64,000 bases of DNA from OLB4 sp002050165 (GTDB taxonomy: Bacteria; Bacteroidota; Ignavibacteria; Tepidaquicellales; Tepidaquicellaceae), in NCBI GenBank assembly GCA_030263475.1, contig SZPC01000011.1:51595-115594 (forward strand), written 5' to 3'. Each line of letters starts with the position of its first letter. Position 1 is the stretch's first letter. This document shows, in pieces, positions 1 to 9,133 of this stretch. Position numbers and translations under genes: made by a program. The notes below the pieces were generated by a model. The model ran no database searches. It was given only the letters and a program-made list of their open reading frames with translations, and had not been told where the DNA came from.

Positions 1-101
<101 letters not shown>

Positions 102-108
102 TTTTTTT

Positions 109-140
109 AAAGCCGTTGCTTCCTGAAGTAACGGCTTTTT
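109..140 (+). terminator. Rho-independent terminator of the rRNA operon
   Basis: AAAGCCGTT at 109-117 pairs perfectly with AACGGCTTT at 130-138. The stem continues inward (GCTTC with GAAGT, one G-T pair) and a T-run follows. It sits directly behind the 5S gene, so it closes the rRNA transcript and separates it from tRNA-Arg. Confidence 0.88.
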
Positions 141-155
141 TTATAAAAATCTATA

Positions 156-182
156 TTGTATCATTTTTGTATTTAATATAAT
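156..182 (+). promoter_or_regulatory. Candidate promoter for tRNA-Arg
   Basis: A perfect TATAAT at 177-182 lies 11 nt before the tRNA 5' end, with TTGTAT at 156-161. The 15-bp spacer is shorter than the usual 17. The position between the terminator and the tRNA supports it, but it does not fit the -33/-7 form seen at 38033 and 44142. Confidence 0.4.
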
Positions 183-193
183 TTTATTTCCCT

Positions 194-266
194 GCCCTCG
201 TAGCTCAGTGGATAGAGCAGTAGTTTCCTAAACTATTGGCCGGATGTTCGACTCATCCCGAGGGCG
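194..266 (+). tRNA. tRNA-Arg (anticodon CCT)
   Basis: The acceptor arm GCCCTCG (194-200) pairs with CGAGGGC (259-265). The D arm contains AGTGGATAGAGC. The anticodon stem GTAGT/ACTAT has one G-U pair and the loop TTCCTAA gives anticodon CCT, reading AGG. The T arm is GGATG-TTCGACT-CATCC. The discriminator is G266 and CCA is not encoded. The start codon of the next gene lies only 8 nt downstream. Confidence 0.93.
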
Positions 267-274
267 CGTTTATT

Positions 275-1012
275 ATGTTAAAACCTACGGCTATTGTTAC
301 CGGTGGAGTTAGAAGATTAGGAGGGGACATCTCTCTTTTTCTCTTGAAAAATGGATTTCGGGTTATTTCAATCTATAACTCTTCGGATGATCTGGTAAAA
401 GAAAATTTTATTGAGCGTGCAAAGGTAATTTCTGATGATTACAAATTGATTCGATGTGATTTGAGATTTACCTCTGAAATTGTAAATTGCTTTGACGGTA
501 TTTTCTTAAAATATCCGAATACGGAGCTTCTTGTCAATAATGCTGCAATTTTTGAAAAAAAAGATTTTTTGGAAATTGATGAGGAATTTTTTGATAAGAC
601 AATTTCCATAAATCTAAAAGCAGTTTTCTTTTGCTCTCAACTTGCGGTTAAATATATGCTGAGACATGAAACTGATTTCCCGAAAAGAATTATTAATATT
701 TCTTCGATAGGCGCTTTTGAAAACTGGAGCTCATTTATCCCTTATTCCATTTCTAAAGCTGGAGTGGTTAAATTTACCGAACAACTTGCAAAAAGATTTG
801 CTCCGAAAATTTTGGTAAATTCAATAGCCCCAGGCATAATTATGATCGATGGAGATATGAATGAAAATGTTAATCTTACCGAAATAAAGAAATATCCAAT
901 GAAACGGTTCGGCAAATCAGATGATATAACCGCATTGATCGGATATTTAACAGAAAAAAATAATTTTATAACTGGACAAACAATAAAAGTAGATGGCGGA
1001 AGAACACTCTAA
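275..1012 (+). CDS. SDR-family oxidoreductase, FolM/pteridine-reductase-like
   Basis: A 245-residue short-chain dehydrogenase/reductase. The N-terminal cofactor motif is TGGVRRLG, the arginine-rich form typical of pteridine and dihydromonapterin reductases. NNAA, ISS, the YSISK catalytic Tyr/Lys pair and an APG segment follow in the normal order. The likely substrate is a dihydropterin or dihydrofolate with NADPH, but this rests on motif similarity only. The reading frame is open back to 236, inside the tRNA. The ATG at 275 is chosen because it places the first beta-strand (PTAIVTGG) at the normal distance. Only 8 nt separate it from tRNA-Arg and no ribosome binding site is visible, so it probably shares the tRNA transcript. 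It overlaps the next gene by 20 bp. Confidence 0.82.
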   Translation: MLKPTAIVTGGVRRLGGDISLFLLKNGFRVISIYNSSDDLVKENFIERAKVISDDYKLIRCDLRFTSEIVNCFDGIFLKYPNTELLVNNAAIFEKKDFLEIDEEFFDKTISINLKAVFFCSQLAVKYMLRHETDFPKRIINISSIGAFENWSSFIPYSISKAGVVKFTEQLAKRFAPKILVNSIAPGIIMIDGDMNENVNLTEIKKYPMKRFGKSDDITALIGYLTEKNNFITGQTIKVDGGRTL

Positions 1013-1838
1013 AAAAAACAAACCACTCCCGAAAGCACCAAAAGCCTACAAGAATGACGCTTTCATGAACGCTCCCTCCGGCAGGTCTCTTAGAATACTT
1101 GCTGAATATTTTGAACCGCTTGAACGGTTTAAAAAATATAAAATAAATCACACCATAGTTTTCTTTGGGTCAGCGAGGATCAAATCTCGTGAAGAATCAA
1201 TTAACGAATACGAGAAAATAGAGCGAATGGTTGAGTATAGTCCCAATGATGATCAACTAAAAGTTTCACTTGAAAAAGCAAAGCGGCAGATTGAGATATC
1301 CAGATATTATCAGGATACGGAAGAGCTTTCTTACAGATTAACCAAATGGGCGATGGGTCTTAAAAAACCAAACAAATTTGTTGTTTGTTCTGGTGGAGGT
1401 CCGGGCATTATGGAAGCTGCAAATCGCGGTGCGTCGAGAGCTAAAGGTTTCTCAATGGGTTTGAATATTTCACTCCCATTTGAACAATTCCCAAATCCTT
1501 ATATTTCGCCTGAATTAAATTTTGAGTTTCATTATTTCTTTATGAGGAAATTCTGGTTTGCTTATCTGGCGAAAGTTCTTGTTATCATGCCCGGCGGGTT
1601 TGGTACGCTTGATGAATTATTCGAAATCCTTACATTGATACAAACGGAAAAGTTAAGGAAAAAAATTACTGTACTCATTTATGGAACAGACTATTGGGAA
1701 AATATAATCAACATCGAGAAGATGTCCGAATATGGCACAATCTCGGTCGAGGATCTGGACCTTTTTCATTACGCTGATAATGTTGATGATGCTTTTGATA
1801 TATTAACTGAAAGTCTCAATCAAAATTATGTGACGTAG
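993..1838 (+). CDS. LOG family protein (TIGR00730-type, lysine-decarboxylase-like fold)
   Basis: A 281-residue protein with the two LOG signatures: SGGGPGIMEAANRGA in the middle and MPGGFGTLDELFE in the C-terminal half. Characterised members cleave nucleoside 5'-monophosphates, including cytokinin riboside monophosphate, to base and ribose phosphate. The bacterial role is mostly nucleotide housekeeping. The N-terminal ~50 residues are lysine-rich and precede the Rossmann-like core (IVFFGSAR). The start overlaps the preceding SDR gene by 20 bp. A later ATG (codon 25) would remove the overlap but also part of a segment that looks conserved. yicC follows after 1 bp. Confidence 0.85.
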   Translation: MAEEHSKKNKPLPKAPKAYKNDAFMNAPSGRSLRILAEYFEPLERFKKYKINHTIVFFGSARIKSREESINEYEKIERMVEYSPNDDQLKVSLEKAKRQIEISRYYQDTEELSYRLTKWAMGLKKPNKFVVCSGGGPGIMEAANRGASRAKGFSMGLNISLPFEQFPNPYISPELNFEFHYFFMRKFWFAYLAKVLVIMPGGFGTLDELFEILTLIQTEKLRKKITVLIYGTDYWENIINIEKMSEYGTISVEDLDLFHYADNVDDAFDILTESLNQNYVT

Positions 1839-1839
1839 A

Positions 1840-2721
1840 ATGATTGTTAGCATGACAGGCTTCGGGCGAGCGGAGGGGGAATTAAATGGAAGGGTTTATC
1901 AGGTAGAAGTGAAATCTGTTAATAGCAGGTTCCTTGAGTTGATATTGCGCCTCCCAAAGTCCCTTGAACCGCTTGAAATTAATTTAAGAAATTTTATTAA
2001 AAAATATTTTTCGCGGGGAAAAGTGTCAGTCAGTATTTCCATTGTTAATGGTTCTGAAGATAACGGTCAACAAATGCTTGATCCAGAAAAGCTAAAGTTC
2101 TATGTTGATATCTTAAAGCAATTGAGAAAAAAAATTAATTCGAAAGAAAGGATTAAACTTGACCATATTTTGAAGTTTGAAGATGTCATAACATTTGATC
2201 AAAAGGAAGAGATGAATGATGATAAGGAAGAATTTATTTATGAAGTTGTGAGAGATGCATTAGAAAATCTGAATGCGATGAAAAAGCAAGAAGGCGAATT
2301 TTTGAAAACGGATATTTTGCAAAGAATAGAATCTATAAGGTCTGAGAGTAAAACGATATTTGGCATGTATTCCGATAATTATAATTTTCAAAAGGAAAAA
2401 CTTATTAATAAAGTTAACACAATAATAAAAGACCCGTCAAAAATTGATGATAAAAGGATTGAGTTTGAAATTGCGATGCTCAGTGAAAAATTTGATATAA
2501 CTGAAGAAATTACCAGAATTGAAAGTCACGTTCAGTATTTCATTGATCATGTAAATTCACCTGAACATTCGGGTAGAAGATTGAATTTTTTAATTCAGGA
2601 GCTCAACCGTGAAGCAAATACAATTGCATCAAAATCCGGTGATGCAATTATTTCACAAAAAGTAACATTTATTAAGGAAGAGCTCGAAAAGATTCGGGAA
2701 CAAGTACAGAATATTGAATAA
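1840..2721 (+). CDS. yicC: YicC family endoribonuclease-like protein
   Basis: A 293-residue protein opening with the family hallmark SMTGFGRAEG and ending in the conserved C-terminal DUF1732 region (GRRLNFLIQELNREANT, then EELEKIREQVQN). E. coli YicC is reported to be a stress-related endoribonuclease that affects small-RNA turnover. The middle is rich in charged helices. The stop codon abuts the start of gmk, and the yicC-gmk-rpoZ order is common in many bacteria, supporting co-expression. Confidence 0.92.
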   Translation: MIVSMTGFGRAEGELNGRVYQVEVKSVNSRFLELILRLPKSLEPLEINLRNFIKKYFSRGKVSVSISIVNGSEDNGQQMLDPEKLKFYVDILKQLRKKINSKERIKLDHILKFEDVITFDQKEEMNDDKEEFIYEVVRDALENLNAMKKQEGEFLKTDILQRIESIRSESKTIFGMYSDNYNFQKEKLINKVNTIIKDPSKIDDKRIEFEIAMLSEKFDITEEITRIESHVQYFIDHVNSPEHSGRRLNFLIQELNREANTIASKSGDAIISQKVTFIKEELEKIREQVQNIE

Positions 2722-3276
2722 ATGCTATTAGTAATCTCAGCGCCTTCAGGTGCAGGAAAAACATCTATTGTCAGAAAATTGGTTGAAAATAACCCGGATC
2801 TTAAATTTTCAGTTTCAGCGACAACCCGAGCTAAGAGACCCGGTGAAGTTCACGGTAAAGATTATTACTTCTTGTCAATGCAGGATTTTGAAGATAAGAT
2901 TAAAAGGAATGAACTGATTGAGTACGAGAAAATTTACGATCAAAATTATTACGGTACATTGAAAACAATAATTGATGACTCACATTTGAAGAATGAAAAT
3001 ATTATTTTTGATGTTGATGTAAATGGCGGGCTCAACATAAAAAAAATATACGGCTCAAACGCAATTACAGTATTTATTCAACCTCCGGATATTCAGACAC
3101 TGATAGAGCGTTTAAAGTCAAGAAACACTGAAAGCGAGATTGAATTAAATAAACGAGTTGCCCGGGCGGAGATGGAGCTTACGAAAGCAAACCTTTTTGA
3201 TTACATTGTTGTGAACGAAGATTTGAATGAAGCAGTAAAAAAAGTTCAGGAAATTTACAATAAATATAAAACATAA
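2722..3276 (+). CDS. gmk: Guanylate kinase
   Basis: A 184-residue enzyme converting GMP and ATP to GDP and ADP. The P-loop SAPSGAGKTS occupies residues 6-15. The GMP-binding segment (TTRAKRPGEVHGKDYYF) and the Arg-rich lid (RLKSRNTESE, then KRVARAEMEL) are present. The length is close to the usual size, slightly short at the C-terminus. The ATG comes immediately after the yicC stop codon with no gap, so translation is probably coupled. Confidence 0.97.
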   Translation: MLLVISAPSGAGKTSIVRKLVENNPDLKFSVSATTRAKRPGEVHGKDYYFLSMQDFEDKIKRNELIEYEKIYDQNYYGTLKTIIDDSHLKNENIIFDVDVNGGLNIKKIYGSNAITVFIQPPDIQTLIERLKSRNTESEIELNKRVARAEMELTKANLFDYIVVNEDLNEAVKKVQEIYNKYKT

Positions 3277-3287
3277 CGGAGTAAATA

Positions 3288-3578
3288 ATGCCAATTCAAA
3301 CGTTAGATATAGAGAACTTTGAATCTAAGGCTGAGAACCTTTATGAAGCGGTTGTCATAGTTTCTAAAAGGTCAAAGCAGATTAACGATGAAGTTAAAAT
3401 TGAATTAAGTAAAAGGTTGGAGCCGGTTATTGCAAAGAATACTGAGAACGATACAGTTATGAATCTAGACAAACTTGATATTTCATTGGAATTCGAGGCT
3501 CGTCAAAAACCCGCTCACCAGGCAATCAGCGATTGGTTGAACGGCGATTTAACTTTCAGGTACAAAGAAGATAATTAA
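3288..3578 (+). CDS. rpoZ: DNA-directed RNA polymerase omega subunit (Bacteroidota-type)
   Basis: A 96-residue small protein with the omega/Rpb6 core NLYEAVVIVSKRSKQI, which resembles the helix that binds the beta' subunit. The C-terminal part (EARQKPAHQAISDWLNGDL) is typical of the longer omega-like proteins of this phylum. Its position directly after gmk matches the gmk-rpoZ pairing seen in many bacteria. GGAG at 3278-3281 is well placed as a ribosome binding site. coaBC follows after 1 bp. Confidence 0.85.
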   Translation: MPIQTLDIENFESKAENLYEAVVIVSKRSKQINDEVKIELSKRLEPVIAKNTENDTVMNLDKLDISLEFEARQKPAHQAISDWLNGDLTFRYKEDN

Positions 3579-3579
3579 T

Positions 3580-4791
3580 GTGCTTAAGGGGAAAAAAATA
3601 TTAGTAGGTGTCAGCGGAGGAATCGCTGCTTACAAAATTTGTACCCTTATCAGATTATTAAAAAAGGCGGATGCAGATGTCAGGGTTTTAATGACACCCT
3701 CCGCTGTTAATTTTATCTCACCTCTAACTCTTTCAGTCCTTTCAGGTAACGATGTGCACATCAATTTTTTTTCAGATGTGTCAGAAACTAATACGGTAAT
3801 AAATGCTGAGACATCTCACGTATATCTTGCACTCTGGGCAGATTTGTTTGTAATAGCTCCTGCTACTTTGAATACAATTTCAAAAGCGGTAAATGGAATT
3901 ACTGACAATTTACTTTTAGCCACTCTATTTTCATCCCGAAGTCCGGTTATCTTCGTCCCGGCTATGGATCACGATATGCTTGTTCATCCGGTTACACAAA
4001 AAAATTTCGAGTCTTTACTTTCGTTGGGATATGATCTCATTCAACCTGAAGAAGGGGAGTTAGCAAGCGGATTAACAGGTTACGGGAGAATGGCTGAGCC
4101 TGATACCATCTTTAACCGGATTCTATCAAAATTTGAAACTCAGACAGATCTCGCTGGCAAAAAAATCATTGTTACTGCTGGTCCGACTCATGAGTACATT
4201 GACAGGGTTCGTTATATTTCGAATCCTTCTTCAGGGAAAATGGGGTTCGAATTGGCTCGGGCAGCATCAGTGCGTGGAGCAAATGTTGTTCTAATTTCGG
4301 GACCGGTAGGACTTCCGGATATTCAAGATGTTAAACGAATCAATGTAGTTTCTGCTGATGAAATGTTAAGCAAAATTCAAGAAAACTTAATCGGAACGGA
4401 TGTTGTGATAATGTCAGCTGCTGTTGAAGATCTTAAACCTGTTTCACCGGTGAAAGAAAAAATTAAAAAGGATAAACTAAACGATCGCTTCAGTATAGAC
4501 TTTGAGAAAACAGTCGATATTTTACATTATCTCGGTAAACACAAGGAAGGTTTTAAGTTGATCGGGTTTGCAGTTGAGACCGAAAATACGGTTGATAATG
4601 CACGACGTAAGCTTGAAACTAAAAATCTCGATATGATAGTTCTTAATAATCCGAATGAAAAGGGTGCAGGTTTCAGGACAGATACTAACATCGTTACATT
4701 GATTACAAGTTCGGAAGAATTGAAATTACAAATTATGAGCAAATATCAGGTCGCAAATGCGATACTTGATAAATTACTTTTAATGCGCTAA
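3580..4791 (+). CDS. coaBC: Bifunctional phosphopantothenoylcysteine decarboxylase / phosphopantothenate-cysteine ligase
   Basis: A 403-residue fusion enzyme of coenzyme A synthesis. The N-terminal CoaC part is a flavoprotein: GVSGGIAAYK at the FMN site, then PAMDHDML, which matches the conserved PAMN-type segment. The C-terminal CoaB part starts near residue 190 with VTAGPTHEYID and the conserved RYISNPSSGKMGFELA, followed by SAAVEDLKP and the KLKK-like segment KIKKDKL. It starts with GTG, 1 bp after the rpoZ stop. Confidence 0.95.
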   Translation: MLKGKKILVGVSGGIAAYKICTLIRLLKKADADVRVLMTPSAVNFISPLTLSVLSGNDVHINFFSDVSETNTVINAETSHVYLALWADLFVIAPATLNTISKAVNGITDNLLLATLFSSRSPVIFVPAMDHDMLVHPVTQKNFESLLSLGYDLIQPEEGELASGLTGYGRMAEPDTIFNRILSKFETQTDLAGKKIIVTAGPTHEYIDRVRYISNPSSGKMGFELARAASVRGANVVLISGPVGLPDIQDVKRINVVSADEMLSKIQENLIGTDVVIMSAAVEDLKPVSPVKEKIKKDKLNDRFSIDFEKTVDILHYLGKHKEGFKLIGFAVETENTVDNARRKLETKNLDMIVLNNPNEKGAGFRTDTNIVTLITSSEELKLQIMSKYQVANAILDKLLLMR

Positions 4792-4821
4792 GTTCTTATT
4801 ACTCATCTTACAGTTTCATTA

Positions 4822-5571
4822 ATGGAAGAAATCTTAAAAGCTATATCAGGTTATTTATCTTTCAGGAATGATTACGATTCTTTTCTGCTTTATGCTAATG
4901 AAATTAGAGGTGAAAATTCTGGTTACAATTTTAACGACAATAGGTTAAACCCTGATATTTTTATGGAAACATCAGAATCCCGGAATATGCAATACAATTG
5001 GACAACGAGCAAAAGTATTGATGAATTAGAATCTAATATCAGAAATTGTATGAAGTGCAAATTAGGTGCAACCAGAAAAAAATTTGTTTTCGGTTCGGGT
5101 AATCCGAACGCTGATATTGTTGTTGTCGGTGAAGCACCGGGTGCGGATGAGGATGAACAAGGGCTTCCGTTTGTCGGGAGGGCTGGGCAATTGCTGACAA
5201 AGATTCTTGCGTCAATTGAATTGGAACGGGATCAGGTTTATATTTGCAACATTCTCAAATGCAGACCGCCGGGTAACAGGAATCCAGAAATTGATGAAAT
5301 AGAAAGTTGTGAACCGTATTTAAAAAAACAAATTGAACTCATTAATCCAAAACTGATTCTTGCACTGGGAAAATTTGCAGCGCAAACTTTGCTCCAAACT
5401 AAACAACCGCTCGGTAAACTCCGTGAAACATTGCATGACTATCAAGGTGTTAAAACTATTGTAACCTTCCACCCTGCAGCATTGCTTAGAAATCCAAATT
5501 GGAAAATATTAACCTGGGCTGATGTTAAATTTTTAAGGAAAGAATACGATAAAATTTTACAAAATGGCTAA
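4822..5571 (+). CDS. Uracil-DNA glycosylase, family 4 (iron-sulfur type)
   Basis: A 249-residue DNA repair enzyme that removes uracil from DNA. The [4Fe-4S] ligands are visible as C76 and C79 (CMKC), C147 and C163. The spacing matches that of characterised family-4 enzymes. The active-site motif GEAPGADED and the C-terminal TFHPAALLRNP are both present. About 70 extra N-terminal residues precede the conserved domain, as in many Bacteroidota and Chlorobi members. The last 8 bp overlap dnaB. Confidence 0.93.
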   Translation: MEEILKAISGYLSFRNDYDSFLLYANEIRGENSGYNFNDNRLNPDIFMETSESRNMQYNWTTSKSIDELESNIRNCMKCKLGATRKKFVFGSGNPNADIVVVGEAPGADEDEQGLPFVGRAGQLLTKILASIELERDQVYICNILKCRPPGNRNPEIDEIESCEPYLKKQIELINPKLILALGKFAAQTLLQTKQPLGKLRETLHDYQGVKTIVTFHPAALLRNPNWKILTWADVKFLRKEYDKILQNG

Positions 5572-7027
5572 GAAGAGATCGCAACAGAAAGAGATCATTA
5601 CTTTAAATGAAAACTTTGATTTTAAAACTGACAGATTACCACCTCAGGCGATTGACGTCGAACAAAGAGTCCTTGGCGCAATTTTAATTGATAATCTTGC
5701 GTATCTTCAATCAAAAGATATCCTGAAACCTGAATATTTCTATGTTTCGAAACACGGAATAATATATTCTGCGATAACAAATCTTGAAGCGAAGAATGAA
5801 CCCATTGATTGTGTTTCAGTTAAATTAGAGCTTGAACGAATGGGGTCGTTAAATGAAGTAGGTAATAGCGACTATCTGATTGACCTTACGGGTATGGTTT
5901 CTTCATCCGCGAATATTGAATACTACTCAAGGATAATATACGAGAAATATGTTTTGCGTCAATTGATTCATATTTCATCATCAATTGTTGACAAAGCGTT
6001 TGATTCATCAATGAACCCGTTTCAGCTTATTGGAGAGGCGGAGAACAAACTATTGGATGTATCAAATGCGCTTTCCAAAAAGCAAGCTGTGAAGCTCTCA
6101 AGTGAAATTTCTAATGTCGTTGAAGAGATTGGAGAACTGATTCATAAGAAGGGTACTATTACCGGAGTTCAAACAGGTTATCATAAGCTGGATGATTTAA
6201 CTTCCGGTTTGCAAAAATCCGAGTTAATCATTATAGCGGGGCGACCTTCACACGGGAAAACAGCATTTGCAATGAATATCGCACGAAATGCAGCCATTGA
6301 TAGCGGGAAAAGTGTTGGGATTTTCAGTCTTGAAATGAGCACTCGTGAGTTAATAATCAGGTTGCTCTCAAAGGAAGCGCGGGTTGACGGTAAAAAGCTC
6401 AAGGCAGGCAGATGTTCCACTGAGGAATGGAGTAGGATTCAAACTACTTTCCACAGATTGAAAGTGAATCTCTTTATTGATGACTCGAGTGAATTAACAA
6501 TTCACGAACTGAGGGCTAAAGCTAAAAGGATGTATAATGATTACAAGATTGATCTGCTTGTCGTTGATTACCTACAACTTGTCAGAGGGTCTGGGAGTGC
6601 AGAGAGGAGAGATCTTGAAGTAGCTGAGGTCTCAAGGGGCTTAAAAGCATTAGCAAAAGACCTCAATATTCCTGTACTCGCCTGCGCGCAGTTAAATCGT
6701 GGTATTGAAGCACGTGGTAAAGAGAAACGCCCACAACTTGCAGATTTAAGGGAATCCGGTGCTTTGGAACAGGATGCGGACGTAGTAATTTTTGTACATA
6801 GACAAGTAATGAATATGAAGCGTGATCCAAACAATCCTGAATATGAAGATTTAAAGAGACGTGCTGACATAATTATCGGGAAGCAACGGAACGGACCAAT
6901 AGATGACCTTGAGCTGAAATTTATTAGTGAGTTTGCTTCATTTGAAAACCCTGAAACACATCCTCGTTTAGATATGGAATTGATAGATGCACAGGTGGAT
7001 AAAGTACATGACGAAGAACCTTTTTGA
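5564..7027 (+). CDS. dnaB: Replicative DNA helicase DnaB
   Basis: A 487-residue hexameric helicase that unwinds DNA ahead of the replication fork. The N-terminal DnaG-interaction domain begins at about residue 25 (PPQAIDVEQRVLGAIL). The RecA-like motor domain has Walker A GRPSHGKT at 226-233, Walker B LLVVDYLQL, and the DLRESGALEQDADVV sensor segment with its arginine finger. No intein is present. It starts inside the end of the UDG gene. A convergent GNAT gene follows after 57 bp. Confidence 0.97.
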   Translation: MAKKRSQQKEIITLNENFDFKTDRLPPQAIDVEQRVLGAILIDNLAYLQSKDILKPEYFYVSKHGIIYSAITNLEAKNEPIDCVSVKLELERMGSLNEVGNSDYLIDLTGMVSSSANIEYYSRIIYEKYVLRQLIHISSSIVDKAFDSSMNPFQLIGEAENKLLDVSNALSKKQAVKLSSEISNVVEEIGELIHKKGTITGVQTGYHKLDDLTSGLQKSELIIIAGRPSHGKTAFAMNIARNAAIDSGKSVGIFSLEMSTRELIIRLLSKEARVDGKKLKAGRCSTEEWSRIQTTFHRLKVNLFIDDSSELTIHELRAKAKRMYNDYKIDLLVVDYLQLVRGSGSAERRDLEVAEVSRGLKALAKDLNIPVLACAQLNRGIEARGKEKRPQLADLRESGALEQDADVVIFVHRQVMNMKRDPNNPEYEDLKRRADIIIGKQRNGPIDDLELKFISEFASFENPETHPRLDMELIDAQVDKVHDEEPF

Positions 7028-7084
7028 CAAATTTAAGATAACGACTTTTTGTCCGATTGCAGAATCTCAGAATAGCAATTAATC

Positions 7085-7540
7085 TTAATCCAGCACTAAC
7101 CTATAATAGGTCCATTCATCCAACGGGTTTGCCCCGATTTTTTCATAGAATTTGATAGCATTTTTATTCCAGTTTAGTACGCACCATTCCATCCTGCTGC
7201 ACCTGTTTTTCTTTGCAATTCTGATTAGTTGTTTAAAAATACGTTGTCCGATTCCATGCGAGCGATACAAGTTCGAAACGTAAATATCTTCCAGATACAA
7301 AGTTTTTCTTGCTCTAAAAGTTGAGTAAGTATAAAAATAGAAAGCGTATGCAAGAATATTTTGATAATTTTCCGCTACAAGAATTTCGAATGGTGGATTA
7401 ATCGAGAATGCATCTTTAATTAATCTCCTACAGGCAAGTTTATCAGGTGGTTCGAGTTTCTCAAATTCCGCAAGCTCTTTTATTAATCTGATTATTTCCG
7501 AAGAATCAGATTTATCAGCTTTTCTAATAGTAACTTTCAA
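7085..7540 (-). CDS. GNAT N-acetyltransferase, spermidine/spermine acetyltransferase-like
   Basis: A 151-residue GNAT-fold protein. Motif A has LYLEDIYVSNLYRSHGIGQ, with an acetyl-CoA loop (RSHGIG). The C-terminal part has WNKNAIKFYEKIGA. The pattern LEDIYV plus WN..AI.FY resembles the SSAT (diamine acetyltransferase) subfamily, so a polyamine or small amine is a plausible substrate, but this is inference. The start is TTG; no in-frame ATG lies close upstream. It is divergent from the DUF1460 gene. Confidence 0.8.
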   Translation of the reverse strand: MKVTIRKADKSDSSEIIRLIKELAEFEKLEPPDKLACRRLIKDAFSINPPFEILVAENYQNILAYAFYFYTYSTFRARKTLYLEDIYVSNLYRSHGIGQRIFKQLIRIAKKNRCSRMEWCVLNWNKNAIKFYEKIGANPLDEWTYYRLVLD

Positions 7541-7608
7541 AATGAGGTTTGAAATTAAGTTCTTATCAAGTTAAAAATTTCTTATTTTTATCAAAAGACA
7601 TTAAAAAA

Positions 7609-8490
7609 ATGAAATTCATAAAAACGCTGAAATTTGTTGTTCCGCTAATTTTGTTCGTTATCAATTCATCGAACCAATGTGTTGCATTCGGAAAAATTTT
7701 ATTTGATGATATTGAAGAAGCAGAATGTAAAAAGATTCTGAAATCATTTGACGGTAGTTTGGCAAAGTTACCGATGAGTGAATTAATTGTTGAAGTCGGG
7801 AAAAAGTTTCTTGGTACAGAGTATGTTGGTGGCACACTCGATAAAAATATAAAATCCGAAGGTCTGATTATAATGGTTACCGGTTTGGATTGTGTTACAT
7901 TTGTTGAAAATGTGCTTGTTATGTCAAGGTTAATCAAATTAAATAAATTGACTTTTGAAGATTATAAAAATGAATTAACCAAAGTACGGTACCGGAATGG
8001 GGTTATTGACGGATATCCATCGAGGCTACATTATTTCACGGATTGGATTTATGATAACCAGCAAAAAGGTATTGTAAGCGATATAACCGAATCAATAGGA
8101 GGAATTCCTTACGACAAAAGAATAAACTTTATGTCGAGTCACGTTAACTCTTACAAGCAACTTCAAAACAATCCCGATTATTTACATCAAATGGAATTAA
8201 TTGAGGATAATTTAAATACCAGACAATTATTCTACATTCCCAAGCAACAATTGAAGTCATATTATGACAATCTTCAAAACGGAGATATCATCGCAACCAC
8301 GACTAATATTGACGGGCTTGATGTAACTCACACAGGGCTTGTTTTTAAGGAGAACGGGCGAACTTACTTTATGCACGCAAATATAAAAACCAAAGAGGTT
8401 ATGATTACAAACGACGAGTTACAGGAGTATCTGATGAGTAACAGTAAACAAACTGGTGTAATTGTAGCACGTCCTTTTGAAATAGAATAA
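7609..8490 (+). CDS. DUF1460 protein, exported N-acetylmuramoyl-L-alanine amidase-like
   Basis: A 293-residue protein with an N-terminal signal peptide (MKFIKTLKFVVPLILFVI, cleavage likely near CVAFG). The central segment TGLDCVTFVENVLVMSRL carries the Cys of the NlpC/P60-like fold of this family. The late HTGLVF segment is the likely catalytic His position. The family is described as amidase-like and acts outside the cytoplasm, probably on peptidoglycan. The frame is open 20 codons further upstream (TTG at 7549), but the ATG at 7609 gives a proper signal peptide. plsY follows after 1 bp. Confidence 0.82.
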   Translation: MKFIKTLKFVVPLILFVINSSNQCVAFGKILFDDIEEAECKKILKSFDGSLAKLPMSELIVEVGKKFLGTEYVGGTLDKNIKSEGLIIMVTGLDCVTFVENVLVMSRLIKLNKLTFEDYKNELTKVRYRNGVIDGYPSRLHYFTDWIYDNQQKGIVSDITESIGGIPYDKRINFMSSHVNSYKQLQNNPDYLHQMELIEDNLNTRQLFYIPKQQLKSYYDNLQNGDIIATTTNIDGLDVTHTGLVFKENGRTYFMHANIKTKEVMITNDELQEYLMSNSKQTGVIVARPFEIE

Positions 8491-8491
8491 A

Positions 8492-9133
8492 GTGCAAGAG
8501 GTTATAATCAATTATATCCTTATCTGTATTTTATGTTACATTACCGGGTCAATCCCAACTGCATATATTTTAGTAAAAAGAAGGTACAATAAAGACATTA
8601 GGCTCGAAGGTACCGGTAATGTTGGCGCGATGAATTCGTTTGAAGTAACAGGGTCAGGGAAAGCAGGAATTTTTATTTTCCTGATTGATTTTTTGAAAGG
8701 ATTAATTCCCGTGTTAATACTAACCGGAGTTATTAAGCTTTCATTCGCATTATTAATCTTACCGTCAGTTCTTTTAATCGCCGGACACAATTATTCTATC
8801 TTCTTAAAATTTAAAGGTGGCAGAGGACTTTCAACCGCAATGGGTGTTATGTTTACGGTTAATATTCTAATGATATTATTTTGGTTAATATTTTACTTCA
8901 TTGCGCATAAAATTAAATCGAATGTTCATCTTGCGAGTATAGCAGCTTCGATTTTGTATGTTTTGCCTTTGGTTTTCTTTCCGGGATTTGTAAATAGGTT
9001 TACATTAAATAATTCTGTTACTAACGACCAAAATTTTCTGCTCTTTACTTTTTGTGCATCCATCAGCATACTGATATTGTTGAAGCATATTGATCCACTT
9101 CAAGATTTATTAAATAATAAAAATGAAAAATAA
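8492..9133 (+). CDS. plsY: Acyl-phosphate:glycerol-3-phosphate acyltransferase
   Basis: A 213-residue multi-pass membrane enzyme that makes lysophosphatidic acid from acyl phosphate and glycerol 3-phosphate. The three family motifs are present: GSIPTAYIL, GTGNVGAMN, and KFKGGRGLSTAMGV. Around five hydrophobic segments are visible. It starts with GTG directly after the DUF1460 stop. The end overlaps the next SDR gene by 11 bp. Confidence 0.94.
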   Translation: MQEVIINYILICILCYITGSIPTAYILVKRRYNKDIRLEGTGNVGAMNSFEVTGSGKAGIFIFLIDFLKGLIPVLILTGVIKLSFALLILPSVLLIAGHNYSIFLKFKGGRGLSTAMGVMFTVNILMILFWLIFYFIAHKIKSNVHLASIAASILYVLPLVFFPGFVNRFTLNNSVTNDQNFLLFTFCASISILILLKHIDPLQDLLNNKNEK

